Shown here piece by piece: positions 21,667-32,072 of a DNA stretch of 64,000 bases. Numbering within the stretch: position 1 is the stretch's first letter; the number at the start of each line of letters is the position of its first letter. A program made the position numbers and the translations under genes. A model generated the notes under the pieces. The model did no database searches and was not told where the DNA came from. It worked only from the letters and a program-made list of their open reading frames with translations. The stretch lies in contig NZ_SZVP01000008.1 in the NCBI RefSeq assembly GCF_005885605.1, positions 1 to 64,000 of the forward strand. The letters run 5' to 3'. The stretch is from Colwellia ponticola. GTDB taxonomy: Bacteria; Pseudomonadota; Gammaproteobacteria; Enterobacterales; Alteromonadaceae.

Positions 21667-23211
21667 ATGAACCACATCAAAGCATTAAAAATTCTTCCAG
21701 GAAAGCTAACGCTCGCGCAATTACGAGACGTAAGTCGTTATGACGGCATAAAATATAGTTTAGATGAAGCTGCATTTCCTGAAATCAACAACAGTGCTGA
21801 AGCGGTACAACAAGTCATAAAAGACAATCGTGTTGTTTACGGTATTAATACCGGTTTTGGTCTATTAGCCAGCACTCGTATTAAAACTGAAGAGTTAGAA
21901 TTATTACAACGCTCTATCGTACTTTCTCATTCTGCTGGTTTTGGTGAGTACATGGAAGATGCGACCGTACGCCTAATGATGGTACTAAAAATAAACTCAT
22001 TATCACGCGGTTTTTCAGGTATTCGTTTACACGTTATTCAAGCATTAATTACCTTATTGAACGCCGAAGTTTACCCCTGCGTGCCAAAAAAAGGGTCGGT
22101 CGGCGCCTCAGGTGATTTAGCACCCCTTGCTCATATGGTATTACCTTTATTGGGCGAAGGCGAAATGTCATATCAAGATAACATTATCCCTGCTACTCAA
22201 GGATTAAAAATTGCCGGACTTGAACCGGTAGTACTGGCGGCAAAAGAAGGTTTAGCTTTACTCAACGGGACACAAGCTTCCACGGCATTTGCGTTAGAAG
22301 GTTTATTTTATGCTGAGGATTTATATGCCGCAGGAACCGTCATCGGCGCTACCTCAGTAGAAGCCGCCATGGGATCACGTGCCCCCTTTGATCATAGAGT
22401 ACACCTTGTTCGTGGGCAAAAAGGACAAATTGATGCCGCACGCGCATACCGTGAAATATTAACGGATAGTTCTGAAATAGCAACAGCGCACGTTAATTGT
22501 GACAAAGTACAAGACCCCTACTCACTACGTTGTCAGCCACAAGTGATGGGCGCTTGTTTAACACAAATTCGTCAAGCGGCAGAAGTATTACACGTTGAAG
22601 CTAATGGTGTAACAGACAACCCTTTAGTTTTTGCTAATGAAGGGGACTTCATCTCTGCCGGTAATTTTCATGCTGAGCCGGTGGCTATGGCGGCAGATAA
22701 TTTAGCCTTAGCTATTGCTGAAATTGGCTCACTCTCTGAGCGTCGAATGGCATTATTAATTGATGCCAGTTTAAGTAAATTACCGCCATTTTTAGTGAAT
22801 AATGGCGGTGTTAACTCTGGCTTTATGATTGCACAAGTTACCTCGGCTGCGTTAGCTTCAGAAAATAAAACCCTGGCTCACCCAGCCTCTGTTGATAGTT
22901 TACCGACATCAGCTAATCAAGAAGACCATGTATCAATGGCCTGTTTTGCTGGTCGTCGTTTAGCGGATATGGCCGAAAATACCAACGGCGTACTTGCTGT
23001 AGAGTATTTAGCTGCTGTACAAGGTTTAGATTTTAGAGCACCACTAAAGGGAGCAGCGCCTATTGAACAGGCGAAAGCGAAGTTACGTGAAACCGTGGCT
23101 TTTTATGATAAAGATCGCTACTTTGCGCCTGATATTGTCGAAGCGTCGGCGATCATCGCTGATGGTTATTTCAATGACTTTATGCCAGCGGGCTTATTAC
23201 CTAGTTTATAA
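21667..23211 (+). CDS. hutH: histidine ammonia-lyase
   Basis: First enzyme of histidine catabolism: removes ammonia to give urocanate. The Ala-Ser-Gly triad that cyclises to the MIO electrophile is at residues 147-149 in [15 protein letters not shown]. The active-site YGINTGFG loop is near 58-65, and the [16 protein letters not shown] segment is in the C-terminal half. 514 residues, the family length. The ATG at 21667 ([10 protein letters not shown]) with AGAGAG upstream is preferred over an in-frame TTG 10 codons earlier. Last gene of the hutC-U-H unit; hutG or hutF is not present nearby. Confidence 0.97.
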   Translation: MNHIKALKILPGKLTLAQLRDVSRYDGIKYSLDEAAFPEINNSAEAVQQVIKDNRVVYGINTGFGLLASTRIKTEELELLQRSIVLSHSAGFGEYMEDATVRLMMVLKINSLSRGFSGIRLHVIQALITLLNAEVYPCVPKKGSVGASGDLAPLAHMVLPLLGEGEMSYQDNIIPATQGLKIAGLEPVVLAAKEGLALLNGTQASTAFALEGLFYAEDLYAAGTVIGATSVEAAMGSRAPFDHRVHLVRGQKGQIDAARAYREILTDSSEIATAHVNCDKVQDPYSLRCQPQVMGACLTQIRQAAEVLHVEANGVTDNPLVFANEGDFISAGNFHAEPVAMAADNLALAIAEIGSLSERRMALLIDASLSKLPPFLVNNGGVNSGFMIAQVTSAALASENKTLAHPASVDSLPTSANQEDHVSMACFAGRRLADMAENTNGVLAVEYLAAVQGLDFRAPLKGAAPIEQAKAKLRETVAFYDKDRYFAPDIVEASAIIADGYFNDFMPAGLLPSL

Positions 23212-23268
23212 AACTACGTGCTTATGCACATGACTCAGGGGCGTAATCCCCGTAGTATTTTGTCGGCT

Positions 23269-23284
23269 GTGGCATGGATGCCAC
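23269..23284. other. small perfect hairpin after hutH
   Basis: GTGGCAT-GG-ATGCCAC is a perfect 7-bp stem about 60 bases after hutH. No T-run follows. Possibly an RNA 3'-end structure or part of the repeat-rich intergenic DNA here. Confidence 0.4.
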
Positions 23285-23338
23285 TTAGTAGCGAATGCAG
23301 GACGCATATTCTACTAGATCCCGCTTTTAAATCTATTC

Positions 23339-23470
23339 CTCTGTGAGCGCGTAGCGCCTCGGTACTCTCAGTGGTGATATCTGTGTATATCAATTGTATT
23401 TTGAGTTATTTAGCGCTTTAAAAACAAGAAAGTTTGAACCACCGAGTGCACCGAGGCTGCGCTCACAGAG
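23339..23470. repeat. large inverted repeat in the hutH-dusC intergenic region
   Basis: A left arm (23339-23375, CTCTGTGAGCGC...CGGT...GTGGT) is the imperfect reverse complement of a right arm (23438-23470, ACCACCGAGTGCACCGAGG...GCGCTCACAGAG), with about 62 bases between. No coding frame is inside. A weaker echo, GGCTCACCGAGAAGACA, lies at about 24994-25010. This looks like a dispersed non-coding repeat or small MITE-like element. The remainder of the 23212-23645 gap shows only the small hairpin noted above. Confidence 0.6.
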
Positions 23471-23645
23471 AAGATATAAGACATTGAAAAATTAAAGTTT
23501 TCTAAAAAGTGATGGCTATTAGAACACAGGCTTCGAAGATAACGTATATAGCGAACACCTGAGTTAACTACATAAGTATGTGAAGCTATTTGTTCTCATT
23601 TTAGTGACTAACAACGAAAAAAAACGTAAATAAACTTACGTAAAC

Positions 23646-24578
23646 TTACAGTAGTGCTCTAATAGCTTCAGCTGTTTTTAATCTTCTGACTTCGTCAAAC
23701 AATAAGTCTGCTTGCTGGTAATAGCCCTTTAAATATTTAAGCCATTGTTTGATACGGTTACAATAATACTTACTCTTGTCACCGTCTGTTTCAAACTCTG
23801 TATAAGCGGATAATAAGGCTTGTACCTGTAACCACGGCATAACATCACTTTCTTGTTTTATCACTTGCCCTAAATTAGGGATAGTTAACGCACCGCGACC
23901 TACCATAATATCGTTACATCCGGAAACTTCGCGACACGTGATTGCATCAGCTAAATTCCACACTTCACCATTAGCAATAACAGGAATTGAGATTTCATTG
24001 TTTATTTTTGCAATCCAATGCCAATGCGCTGGTGGTTTATAGCCTTCTACCTTGGTACGAGCATGTACGGTAAGCTCGTTTGCACCTGCTGCTTCAACTG
24101 CTTGGGCATTTTCAATAGCTAGACTTTTATCTTCATAACCTAAACGAATCTTAGCACTAACAATGGTGTCATTAGGGACTGCTGCTTTTACCGCTTTGAC
24201 AATTTGATAAAGATTCTCAGGATCTTTTAATAAAATAGCACCACCACGACTTTTATTGACCGTTTTAGACGGGCAACCAAAGTTTATATCAATACCATTT
24301 GAGCCAAGCTCAATCACTTTAGCGGCATTTTCAGCCATATACTCAGGGGATTGACCTAATAACTGTACACGAACCGGTGTACCCGCTTTAGTACAGCTAC
24401 CGTAAGCACTGGCATCAATTAACTCTGGGCAGTATCGATAAAAAACACGATCGGGGAGTACTTGATCAATCACACGAATAAACTCGGTGACGCAAAGATC
24501 ATAGCTACCTACTTGGGTAAGTAAGTCACGCATTCGGTAATCTAAAACGCCTTCCATTGGGGCCAATACAACACGCAT
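23646..24578 (-). CDS. dusC: tRNA-dihydrouridine synthase C
   Basis: FMN enzyme that reduces uridine (position 16 in E. coli) of tRNA to dihydrouridine. A TIM barrel of about 240 residues begins MRVVLAPMEGVLDYRMRDLL. The GIDINFGCPSKTVNKSRGGA motif near residue 95 holds the catalytic Cys, followed by SAKIRLGYED and the VHARTKVEGY FMN region. The C-terminal helical part binds tRNA. 310 residues, normal for DusC. Its ATG overlaps the stop of the upstream small membrane protein (TAATG), so the two are translationally coupled. Confidence 0.94.
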   Translation of the reverse strand: MRVVLAPMEGVLDYRMRDLLTQVGSYDLCVTEFIRVIDQVLPDRVFYRYCPELIDASAYGSCTKAGTPVRVQLLGQSPEYMAENAAKVIELGSNGIDINFGCPSKTVNKSRGGAILLKDPENLYQIVKAVKAAVPNDTIVSAKIRLGYEDKSLAIENAQAVEAAGANELTVHARTKVEGYKPPAHWHWIAKINNEISIPVIANGEVWNLADAITCREVSGCNDIMVGRGALTIPNLGQVIKQESDVMPWLQVQALLSAYTEFETDGDKSKYYCNRIKQWLKYLKGYYQQADLLFDEVRRLKTAEAIRALL

Positions 24579-24886
24579 TAGTATGAAGTGTCCTTATTAA
24601 AATGTTGTGTGGTTTTTAAGGCATTATTTTGGTGTGGCAATTGAATCACTTTACTGAAGCCAAAATATTTGCCGATACGGGTGAGAAAAACATAACAAAG
24701 CAGCGTTAAGCAAGCGACCATTACATGAATAATGAGTGTTTTAACTTGCAAACTTTGTTGCCAAAAAAATATCGGCCCCGTATATGTAACATAAAAGAGA
24801 TTCAATATAGTGACGTGAGCCCATATCACTAAAAATAGTAACTTAGTTTGATGATGAGTAATAAAGTGTTGAGAGAATAAGTTCAA
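24578..24886 (-). CDS. small two-helix membrane protein, unknown
   Basis: A 102-residue protein that is not recognised. Two hydrophobic segments (about 15-38 and 48-68) suggest two membrane crossings. The last 30 residues are polar and basic (Gln/His/Asn/Lys). It is read just before dusC and its stop codon shares a base with the dusC ATG. That coupling and a sensible composition support a real gene. No role can be assigned. Confidence 0.6.
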   Translation of the reverse strand: MNLFSQHFITHHQTKLLFLVIWAHVTILNLFYVTYTGPIFFWQQSLQVKTLIIHVMVACLTLLCYVFLTRIGKYFGFSKVIQLPHQNNALKTTQHFNKDTSY

Positions 24887-25049
24887 AAGTTAGCTCTTTA
24901 ATAAATAACAGCGCTAGTATATCAAAAGCACTGATACCTGCTATAAGAATTACTTAACATAGTATTTAGAGCATTGTTTACGCAATACAGCCAAAGCGGC
25001 TCACCGAGAAGACATAGACCAAAAGACTAAGACAGGCAAATACAATAAA

Positions 25050-25988
25050 CTAGTGACCTTGTTCAAGCCATGCCAATAAATCATCATAAACAAATGCATA
25101 ATGTAATGCTTCTTGTGTTTTTTTACCTGAAACTATTTTAGAGTCAGTTTTTGATAAGCTATCTTTTTCTTCAAAACTAGGTGGGGGTAAATTCAAAGCG
25201 TTGGCTGCCGCTTGGTAATATTGCTTTTTAGTGACTTGTGTGGCGCTAACCCCATTAAAAATACCGCCATGAATATCACTTGCTAGCAACGAGAGAATAA
25301 GGCTAACAGCATCTTGTTGATGAATTAAATTAACCTGTGCTTGTGGGTTTTGTAGCATGCGACCATGTGATAAAAACTTGCCTGGATGGCGATTAGGACC
25401 AACTAAACCGGTTAATCGAAGAACAAAGCCCTTGTTACGACCTAAACCCGAGTGTCCATTAACATATAGCATATCAGCGTTACTTGCCTTAACAACCTGA
25501 TCACTAGTAAAATTAAGTACTGTTTGCTCTGCTTGATTTAATACTGACACTTTATCCGCAGTTAGATCCAACACCATGCTTTCATCAACAAGCCCTGACA
25601 AGCCGTTATAAACAGCACTACTACTTAATAGAATAATTTTTTCAACTTTATTATTGTTTTTTGCTGCGGTAACTAACTGTGCGACTTTATCGGCGTAATC
25701 AACACGACCTTGCCTAAACTGTGGTGTAATAGCAATAACCAAGCATTGCTGCTTAAAGACCGGATGGTTATTTAGAGCTGTTTGCTGTGCAGGTAAAGAT
25801 AATACAGCCGCATTAATACCTTGGTTAGTTAGCTGTTTGACATTATCAGTATTACTGCGTGTTGCGAGTACCGCTACACCTTGTTTTTTAAGGTGCTGCG
25901 CTAAAGGTGTGCCTAACCAACCACAACCGACAATGCCTACAGAGGTAAGCTGTTTCTTATTTTTGTTGCTTGTCATTACGTTACTCAT
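25050..25988 (-). CDS. NAD(P)-binding SDR-family protein, YeeZ-like
   Basis: An atypical short-chain dehydrogenase/epimerase of 312 residues. The nucleotide-binding GIVGCGWLGTPLAQHLKKQG lies at residues 18-37. An ILLSSSAVYNG segment near 120 corresponds to the epimerase Ser region, and LRLTGLVGPNRHPGKFLSHG is typical of the YeeZ group. The substrate is unknown. Start ATG at 25988; a second ATG follows at the fourth codon after it. Stands alone. Confidence 0.8.
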   Translation of the reverse strand: MSNVMTSNKNKKQLTSVGIVGCGWLGTPLAQHLKKQGVAVLATRSNTDNVKQLTNQGINAAVLSLPAQQTALNNHPVFKQQCLVIAITPQFRQGRVDYADKVAQLVTAAKNNNKVEKIILLSSSAVYNGLSGLVDESMVLDLTADKVSVLNQAEQTVLNFTSDQVVKASNADMLYVNGHSGLGRNKGFVLRLTGLVGPNRHPGKFLSHGRMLQNPQAQVNLIHQQDAVSLILSLLASDIHGGIFNGVSATQVTKKQYYQAAANALNLPPPSFEEKDSLSKTDSKIVSGKKTQEALHYAFVYDDLLAWLEQGH

Positions 25989-26240
25989 TATTGCTTTATT
26001 AATGAAGAATTGCTTATTACTGCGTTACTTATAGCAGCACGACTTATTTTTATAATTAATGACCACATTAATGACAACTTTTATCGTCATAGTAAGGTGC
26101 TATTCTTTGTTGACGACTATGTTTCATTATAATTAATAAGGAGATAATAAACGCTACAGCTGTTTTTAATGACCTTAAGGCGCTCATTAGTTATCCTTAC
26201 CTATATTTAATTTATTCGTCGTAACTTTAGGAGTTAGCTT

Positions 26241-27032
26241 ATGCAGTTAGCAAAACATTTAGCCCAAGGGCGGTTAGTGTATTTAAGCCAACACCAAGAT
26301 GCAATAACGGTGAGTGAAAACGATCATTATCGTTGGATGGCATTTAATGACGTAGTACAAAGTATTATGCGTAAACGTAAACCTTGGCAGTTAACTCTAC
26401 CCCATCACATTGCGCTACTCTTACCCTTGTTGTTTTGTAAACCTAAACGCATTATTGAGTTAGGCTTAGGTGGCGGTAATCTGACCCGGTTTTTACGGCA
26501 CTTATCACCGGATATTATGCTAACCACTGTCGATCATAGCCAAGAAGTTATCAACTATTTTGAGCAATATTTTAACCCTGACAAAGTCTGCTTTGATCTT
26601 ATTTGCGCTGACGGTATGACATGGTTAGCACAACAACAAACCTGCAATATTGATTGGATTATTTGCGATGTTTATCACTCACAAGAGTTAGGTTTTGATT
26701 GTATTATTAAGCAACTAGAAGTGCTAACCAATAAAATAGATGCGCAGGCATGTTTATCAATCAACTTACCTGATATTAATGATCACGACATCAACTTGTG
26801 TTTAACGGTATTACAGCAGTTAACACCTAATCATCACATTACCTATTTTACTATTCCTAATTATCTGAATATTGTCATTCAACTTACCCCTAATCACTGG
26901 CAACTTCATCGATTAATAAAACGAAATAAACAATGTTATCTTCCTGGGTTGATATTACAGCGTTGGCGCGATTTTTGGCCTCATGGCATGCAACTGAATC
27001 ACCTTAGAAAACCGTACAACCAGACATTATAG
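26241..27032 (+). CDS. spermidine-synthase-like methyltransferase-fold protein
   Basis: A Rossmann-fold protein of 263 residues related to SpeE but without a clear polyamine-site signature. The SAM-binding IIELGLGGGNLTRFLRHL lies near residue 73, and TVDHSQEVINYFEQYF and DWIICDVYHSQELGF follow in the family order. The N-terminal part (LVYLSQHQDAITVSENDHYRWMAF split over strands) resembles the short beta domain of spermidine synthases. Probably cytoplasmic, substrate unknown. ATG with AGGAGT upstream. Confidence 0.75.
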   Translation: MQLAKHLAQGRLVYLSQHQDAITVSENDHYRWMAFNDVVQSIMRKRKPWQLTLPHHIALLLPLLFCKPKRIIELGLGGGNLTRFLRHLSPDIMLTTVDHSQEVINYFEQYFNPDKVCFDLICADGMTWLAQQQTCNIDWIICDVYHSQELGFDCIIKQLEVLTNKIDAQACLSINLPDINDHDINLCLTVLQQLTPNHHITYFTIPNYLNIVIQLTPNHWQLHRLIKRNKQCYLPGLILQRWRDFWPHGMQLNHLRKPYNQTL

Positions 27033-27104
27033 CTAGATAATATCTCTGTCTACTAGCACCCTAAAACCAAGACATACTTAATCTGCCCATCAACTCCAGG
27101 CAAT

Positions 27105-27133
27105 AAAAAAGGATGCCGAGGCATCCTTTTTTT
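27105..27133 (-). terminator. rho-independent terminator of fusA2
   Basis: AAAAAAGGATGCC / GGCATCCTTTTTTT is a 13-bp perfect stem with a 2-base loop and runs of A and T on both sides. It works in both directions and serves the convergent methyltransferase-like and EF-G genes. Confidence 0.92.
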
Positions 27134-27160
27134 CAAAACAGTTAAGCGCTTAAAAAGTAA

Positions 27161-29263
27161 TTACTTTCTAGCGGCATCTTTCGCTGCTTTTGCTGCTTTA
27201 ACTTCAGCAATAACTTCTTCAGCCACGTTATTAGGACATGGTAAGTAGTGAGAGAATTCCATAGAGAATTGACCACGACCTGATGTCATTGTACGTAACG
27301 ATCCGATGTAACCGAACATTTCTGAAAGAGGTACGTCTGCTTTAATGCGAACACCTGTAACACCTGCTTCTTGGTCTTTGATCATACCACGACGGCGGTT
27401 TAAATCACCAATAACATCACCAACGTGATCATCAGGAGTAAATACATCAACAGCCATGATAGGTTCAATTAACTGAGCACCAGCTTTTGGAATTGATTGA
27501 CGGAAAGCACCACGAGCAGCAAGTTCAAATGCAACAGCAGATGAATCGACCGCATGGAAACCACCATCATATAATTCAATTTCAACATCTAATACAGGGA
27601 AGCCAGCAAGTACACCAGTCTCCATCATGCCTTTGAAACCTTTTTCAATAGCAGGGAAGAATTCTTTAGGTACGTTACCACCAACAACTACAGAGTTGAA
27701 CACAAAACCTGAACCAGGTTCGCCGGGCTTGATACGGTAATCAATTTTACCGAATTGACCTGAACCACCAGATTGTTTCTTATGTGTGTAAGAATCTTCT
27801 ATTTCTGAGGTAATTGTTTCACGGTAAGCAACTTGTGGTTTACCAACTTCTAAGTCAACACCGTAAGTACGCTTAAGGATATCTACTTTGATATCTAAGT
27901 GAAGCTCACCCATACCACGTAAAATTGTTTCGCCTGAGTCTTGGTCAGTTTCAACTTGGAAAGTAGGATCTTCTGCAACCATTTTACCAATAGCAACACC
28001 CATCTTTTCAGAACCACCTTTATCTTTAGGTGTTACAGAAATAGAGATTACTGGCGCAGGGAAAACCATGGCTTCTAACGTACATGGATCTTTAGGATCA
28101 CATAGAGTGTGACCTGTTTGTACGTTTTTCATACCTACGATAGCTAAGATATCACCCGCTTGTGCTGAAGACAGCTCAGTACGGTCATCTGCTTGCATTT
28201 CAACCATACGGCCAACACGTTCAGTTTTGCCCGTGAATGAGTTAAGAATAGTATCACCTTTTTTCAACGTACCAGAATAGATACGGATAAAGGTAAGAGC
28301 ACCAAAACGGTCATCCATGATTTTAAATGCTAACGCTTTAAATGTTGCATTAGTATCAACGATTGCAAATTTACCTGTTGGCTCACCTTCTTCATCAGTT
28401 AACGGTTGTGGGTTAACTTCAGTTGGTGAAGGTAAGTAGTCAACAACAGCATCTAGAACTAATTGCATGCCTTTGTTTTTAAATGCAGAACCACAATAAG
28501 TTGGGAAGAACATTAACTCTTTAGTACCTTTACGGATACATTCTTTAATTTGTTCTTCAGTCGGCGTAAGTTCGCCTTCTAAATATTCCATTAATAAATC
28601 TTCATCTGCTTCTAAAGCAGTTTCGATTAGTTGCTCACGGTATAACGCAGCATCATCAACCATATCCGCTGGAATATCAGTGATTTCGTAGTTTTCTGGT
28701 AAGCCAGTAGCATCCCAAACGTAAGCTTTTTGAGTTAATACATCGACAACACCAACGAAGTCATCTTCTTCACCAATTGGTAAAGTCATAATAAGTGGGT
28801 GAGCACCTAATACTTTTTTAACTTGATCAGTTACACGGAAAAAGTTAGCACCTAAACGGTCTAATTTATTTACAAAGATTAAACGAGCTACTTTAGAGTC
28901 GTTCGCGTAACGCCAGTTAGTTTCTGATTGTGGCTCAACACCACCAGAACCACAGAATACACCAACACCACCATCAAGAACTTTTAATGAACGGTAAACT
29001 TCTACTGTGAAATCAACGTGACCAGGAGTGTCAATTACGTTTAAACGATGTCCTTTCCATTCACAAGTAACCGCAGCAGACTGGATAGTAATACCGCGCT
29101 CAGCTTCTTGTTCCATGAAGTCAGTTGTAGACTCACCATCATGTGTTTCACCAGACTTATGAATTTTACCGGTTAGTTTAAGGATACGTTCAGTTGTTGT
29201 GGTTTTACCCGCATCAACGTGAGCGAAAATACCAATGTTTCTGTATTTAGCTAAATCTGCCAT
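27161..29263 (-). CDS. fusA: elongation factor G, second-copy type
   Basis: A GTPase that drives ribosomal translocation and recycling. G1 is [15 protein letters not shown] near residue 14, the switch-1 and RGIT region is near 60, G3 is DTPGHVDF near 81 and G4 is NKLD near 135. Domains II-V continue normally to residue 700. It is a solitary gene, not next to rpsL, rpsG and tufA. Its [20 protein letters not shown] and [19 protein letters not shown] segments match the second EF-G found in Vibrio and Shewanella, so this is probably the fusA2 copy. The str-operon fusA would lie elsewhere. Confidence 0.9.
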   Translation of the reverse strand: MADLAKYRNIGIFAHVDAGKTTTTERILKLTGKIHKSGETHDGESTTDFMEQEAERGITIQSAAVTCEWKGHRLNVIDTPGHVDFTVEVYRSLKVLDGGVGVFCGSGGVEPQSETNWRYANDSKVARLIFVNKLDRLGANFFRVTDQVKKVLGAHPLIMTLPIGEEDDFVGVVDVLTQKAYVWDATGLPENYEITDIPADMVDDAALYREQLIETALEADEDLLMEYLEGELTPTEEQIKECIRKGTKELMFFPTYCGSAFKNKGMQLVLDAVVDYLPSPTEVNPQPLTDEEGEPTGKFAIVDTNATFKALAFKIMDDRFGALTFIRIYSGTLKKGDTILNSFTGKTERVGRMVEMQADDRTELSSAQAGDILAIVGMKNVQTGHTLCDPKDPCTLEAMVFPAPVISISVTPKDKGGSEKMGVAIGKMVAEDPTFQVETDQDSGETILRGMGELHLDIKVDILKRTYGVDLEVGKPQVAYRETITSEIEDSYTHKKQSGGSGQFGKIDYRIKPGEPGSGFVFNSVVVGGNVPKEFFPAIEKGFKGMMETGVLAGFPVLDVEIELYDGGFHAVDSSAVAFELAARGAFRQSIPKAGAQLIEPIMAVDVFTPDDHVGDVIGDLNRRRGMIKDQEAGVTGVRIKADVPLSEMFGYIGSLRTMTSGRGQFSMEFSHYLPCPNNVAEEVIAEVKAAKAAKDAARK

Positions 29264-29606
29264 TAGATTACTCTACTTAGTTTGAGGTCTATCCCACTTC
29301 TTTCTTATTAGATGCCTATATAGTTAGCTATATAATCTACGTAAGTTAAAGCAGAACTTGTTGAAAATTTGCGCGCGAGTATATCATTAACCAAAGAAGA
29401 ACCATAGAAAATTGAAAAAAAATATGAAATAAATTACTAAAGACGGTCACTTCCTAAAAAAATATATACCGTAAAAAAGACTCAACCATATTTTTTCTGC
29501 TTATATATAGGAGTTAATGACTTTGAATATAAAAAGCCATTAAAAGAAGCAAAAACACGATAAAAAACAATAGCACTACCTGTTCGTCAATCGAGTGACT
29601 ATACTC

Positions 29607-29634
29607 AACCAATATGGCTAACTCCATATTGGTT
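29607..29634. promoter_or_regulatory. 11-bp perfect inverted repeat, role unknown
   Basis: AACCAATATGG and CCATATTGGTT flank CTAACT. Neither strand has a T-run, so it is not a normal terminator. It could be an operator for the CstA-family gene 165 bases downstream or part of the dispersed CCAATATGG-like repeats. Confidence 0.4.
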
Positions 29635-29750
29635 AAGCAAACATTAAGACCGCTAATGACAATATAAATATATAGGATATCGAATAGCTATATTTGATGC
29701 ATTTTGTTTGTTTAAAATGTGAATGAAGTGCTAAGCTAGCCGCCTAGTAA

Positions 29751-29767
29751 ATTAATCCGTTTGGTAT
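29751..29767. repeat. ATACCAA-family copy, left of the CstA-like gene
   Basis: ATTAATCCGTTTGGTAT, one mismatch from the copy at 31339-31355 on the other side of the gene, in the same orientation. Confidence 0.55.
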
Positions 29768-29798
29768 CATTCCACCTTATTATAGGGCACCACTTATT

Positions 29799-31268
29799 AT
29801 GATTATCTTTTTTATATGTATTACGCTATTAATTTTGGGGTATAAATTTTATAGCCCCTTTGTTGAAAAGCAAGCTGGGATTGATCACTCAGTCAAAACA
29901 CCGCAAGTGCGCTTTGATGAAGGCGTTGACTATGTCGCCATTCATCCAGTAAAAGCGTTTCTTATACAGTTTTTAAACATCGCTGGTGTTGGCCCTATTT
30001 TTGGACCAATACTCGGTGCTATATATGGCCCAATAGCCTTAGTGTGGATTGTACTGGGTAACATCCTTGGTGGTGCAGTACATGATTACTTTTCTGGCGT
30101 AATGAGTATCAAAGAAGATGGTAAAAGCTTGCCCGAAATAGCAGGTCATTACTTTAACCTTTTCTACAAGAGTATCATGCTCGTATTTACCGCCATGCTA
30201 CTGTTTTTTGTTGGTGTAGTATTTATTATGAGCCCTGCCGGCTTACTCGGTAATTTAAGTTACTTTGAGGGCACCTTTCTTGAAGGCAACACTTTTTGGG
30301 TATTTTTAATCTTAGGTTACTACTTCTTAGCAACGTTATTACCTATCGATAAAATTATTACTAAGCTTTACCCTATTTTTGGTTTATTAATGATAGTAAT
30401 GACGACGCTAATCGCTATATCATTATTATTTAATGCACCACATTTACCAGTAATGGGCGATTTTCTCGGTTACTTCGACCATGATCATTTCAACCATGAC
30501 TTCTTAAAACCTAATCCAGATGGCGCACCTGTTTGGCCTTTACTCTTTGTTACCATTACTTGTGGTGCCATTAGTGGTTTTCACTCAACTCAGGCGCCAA
30601 TCATGGCCCGTTGTTTAACTAATGAAAAATATGTACGTCCTGTTTATTATGGCGCTATGATGTCTGAAGGTATTGTCGGTTGTGTTTGGGCATTAGCGGG
30701 TATCGCTGCTTTCCCTGAAGGTTATGCTGGTCTTAAAGCCATGTTAGATTTAGGTGGTCCAGGATTAGTGGTTAATCATATTGCTACCAGTTACCTAGGT
30801 GCTTTAGGTGGTATTATGGCGATTATTGCCGTAGCAATATTCCCTATTACTTCAGGTGATACCGCGTTTAGATCATTACGATTAACGATAGTCGATGCCT
30901 TTAATATCCCACAAAGTATGCGTAACCGTATTTTATTAGCGGTACCAATTTTAGTGGTCGCATATTTCATGACAAAAATAGACTTCTCATTAATTTGGCG
31001 CTACTTTGCGTTCTCAAATATGTTGTTATCAACGAGTGTGCTGTGGTTAGCAACTAAGTACTTGTTTGATCGCGGTACCTTCCACTGGGTAGTAAGTATT
31101 CCTGCCATAATAGGCACCAGTGTTACTGTATCTTACATAATGACTGCGGGAATTGGTTTTAATCTACCTTCTCATTACAGCCAATATATTGGTATAGTCA
31201 CTGCAATAGCATTATTGATACTAGTCGTTTTATTCCACGTAAAACGCAAAGTACCGGCTAAAAATTAG
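29799..31268 (+). CDS. CstA-family (carbon starvation) transporter, short form
   Basis: A multi-pass inner membrane protein of 489 residues with about 13 hydrophobic segments. CstA and BtsT import pyruvate or peptides on carbon limitation. Family pieces seen are VKTPQVRFDEGVDYVAIHPV, NIAGVGPIFGPILGAIYGP, LGNILGGAVHDYFSG and FHSTQAPIMARCLTNE. It is shorter than the 700-residue E. coli proteins and lacks their C-terminal part, as many bacterial members do. ATG start, monocistronic, terminated by two hairpins. Direct copies of a 17-bp repeat flank the gene. Confidence 0.85.
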   Translation: MIIFFICITLLILGYKFYSPFVEKQAGIDHSVKTPQVRFDEGVDYVAIHPVKAFLIQFLNIAGVGPIFGPILGAIYGPIALVWIVLGNILGGAVHDYFSGVMSIKEDGKSLPEIAGHYFNLFYKSIMLVFTAMLLFFVGVVFIMSPAGLLGNLSYFEGTFLEGNTFWVFLILGYYFLATLLPIDKIITKLYPIFGLLMIVMTTLIAISLLFNAPHLPVMGDFLGYFDHDHFNHDFLKPNPDGAPVWPLLFVTITCGAISGFHSTQAPIMARCLTNEKYVRPVYYGAMMSEGIVGCVWALAGIAAFPEGYAGLKAMLDLGGPGLVVNHIATSYLGALGGIMAIIAVAIFPITSGDTAFRSLRLTIVDAFNIPQSMRNRILLAVPILVVAYFMTKIDFSLIWRYFAFSNMLLSTSVLWLATKYLFDRGTFHWVVSIPAIIGTSVTVSYIMTAGIGFNLPSHYSQYIGIVTAIALLILVVLFHVKRKVPAKN

Positions 31269-31321
31269 CAGTACCTTATATAGTAGCGTTAACGAAAACG
31301 TTGACGCTTACTTGAGCCTAA

Positions 31322-31353
31322 ACCAAATGGATTAATTGATTAATCCATTTGGT
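31322..31353. terminator. long perfect palindrome after the CstA-family gene
   Basis: ACCAAATGGATTAAT and ATTAATCCATTTGGT pair perfectly (15 bp) around TG. It belongs to the ATACCAA repeat family seen elsewhere and could also stop or protect the transcript. Confidence 0.55.
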
Positions 31354-31355
31354 AT
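31339..31355. repeat. ATACCAA-family copy, right of the CstA-like gene
   Basis: ATTAATCCATTTGGTAT, forming the right arm of the 15-bp palindrome at 31322-31353. Confidence 0.55.
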
Positions 31356-31356
31356 T

Positions 31357-31401
31357 AAAAAGCACTGCTATTTTATCACAATAAATAAAGCAGTGCTTTT
31401 T
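31357..31401 (+). terminator. rho-independent terminator of the CstA-family gene
   Basis: AAAAGCACTGCT pairs with AGCAGTGCTTTT around a 19-base A/T-rich loop, followed by a T-rich tail. It separates this gene from the S10 promoter. Confidence 0.8.
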
Positions 31402-31497
31402 ATTACTCCTAAGTTTGCTAGAAAAACCTCCACAAGCTATATCCCCACTACCCAGCAAAGATATTGACCGCTAAAAAGTAAATAGCCTAAAATAAAC

Positions 31498-31525
31498 TTG
31501 CGCTAAACGGACTTTCTTGTATAAT
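31498..31525 (+). promoter_or_regulatory. S10 operon sigma-70 promoter
   Basis: TTGCGC (31498-31503) and TATAAT (31520-31525) are separated by 16 bases. Transcription would start near 31532, giving a leader of about 215 bases before rpsJ, close to the long leader known for this operon in E. coli. Confidence 0.75.
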
Positions 31526-31673
31526 ACGCGCTCACATTCAATGATGTTGAGTGTGCCTGTTACAAAACCTACCTAAGGTTATAAACCTAAAGTAAACCTG
31601 TAGCACTAAATAAATGATACATAATTCATTTATTTCACAGCAGCTCTAATTTTGAGTTGAATGTTTATTAGTT

Positions 31674-32059
<386 letters not shown>

Positions 32060-32072
32060 GGGGAGCTTTAAC

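Larger units (their letters stand above)
29264..29798. other. divergent intergenic region between the EF-G and CstA-like genes
   Basis: A 535-base A/T-rich gap holding the promoters of two divergent genes. A TATATAG-TTAG-CTATATA palindrome lies at about 29317-29334 upstream of EF-G. A perfect 11-bp hairpin (29607-29634) and an ATACCAA-family copy (29751-29767) lie on the CstA side. No open frame of note. Confidence 0.5.
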
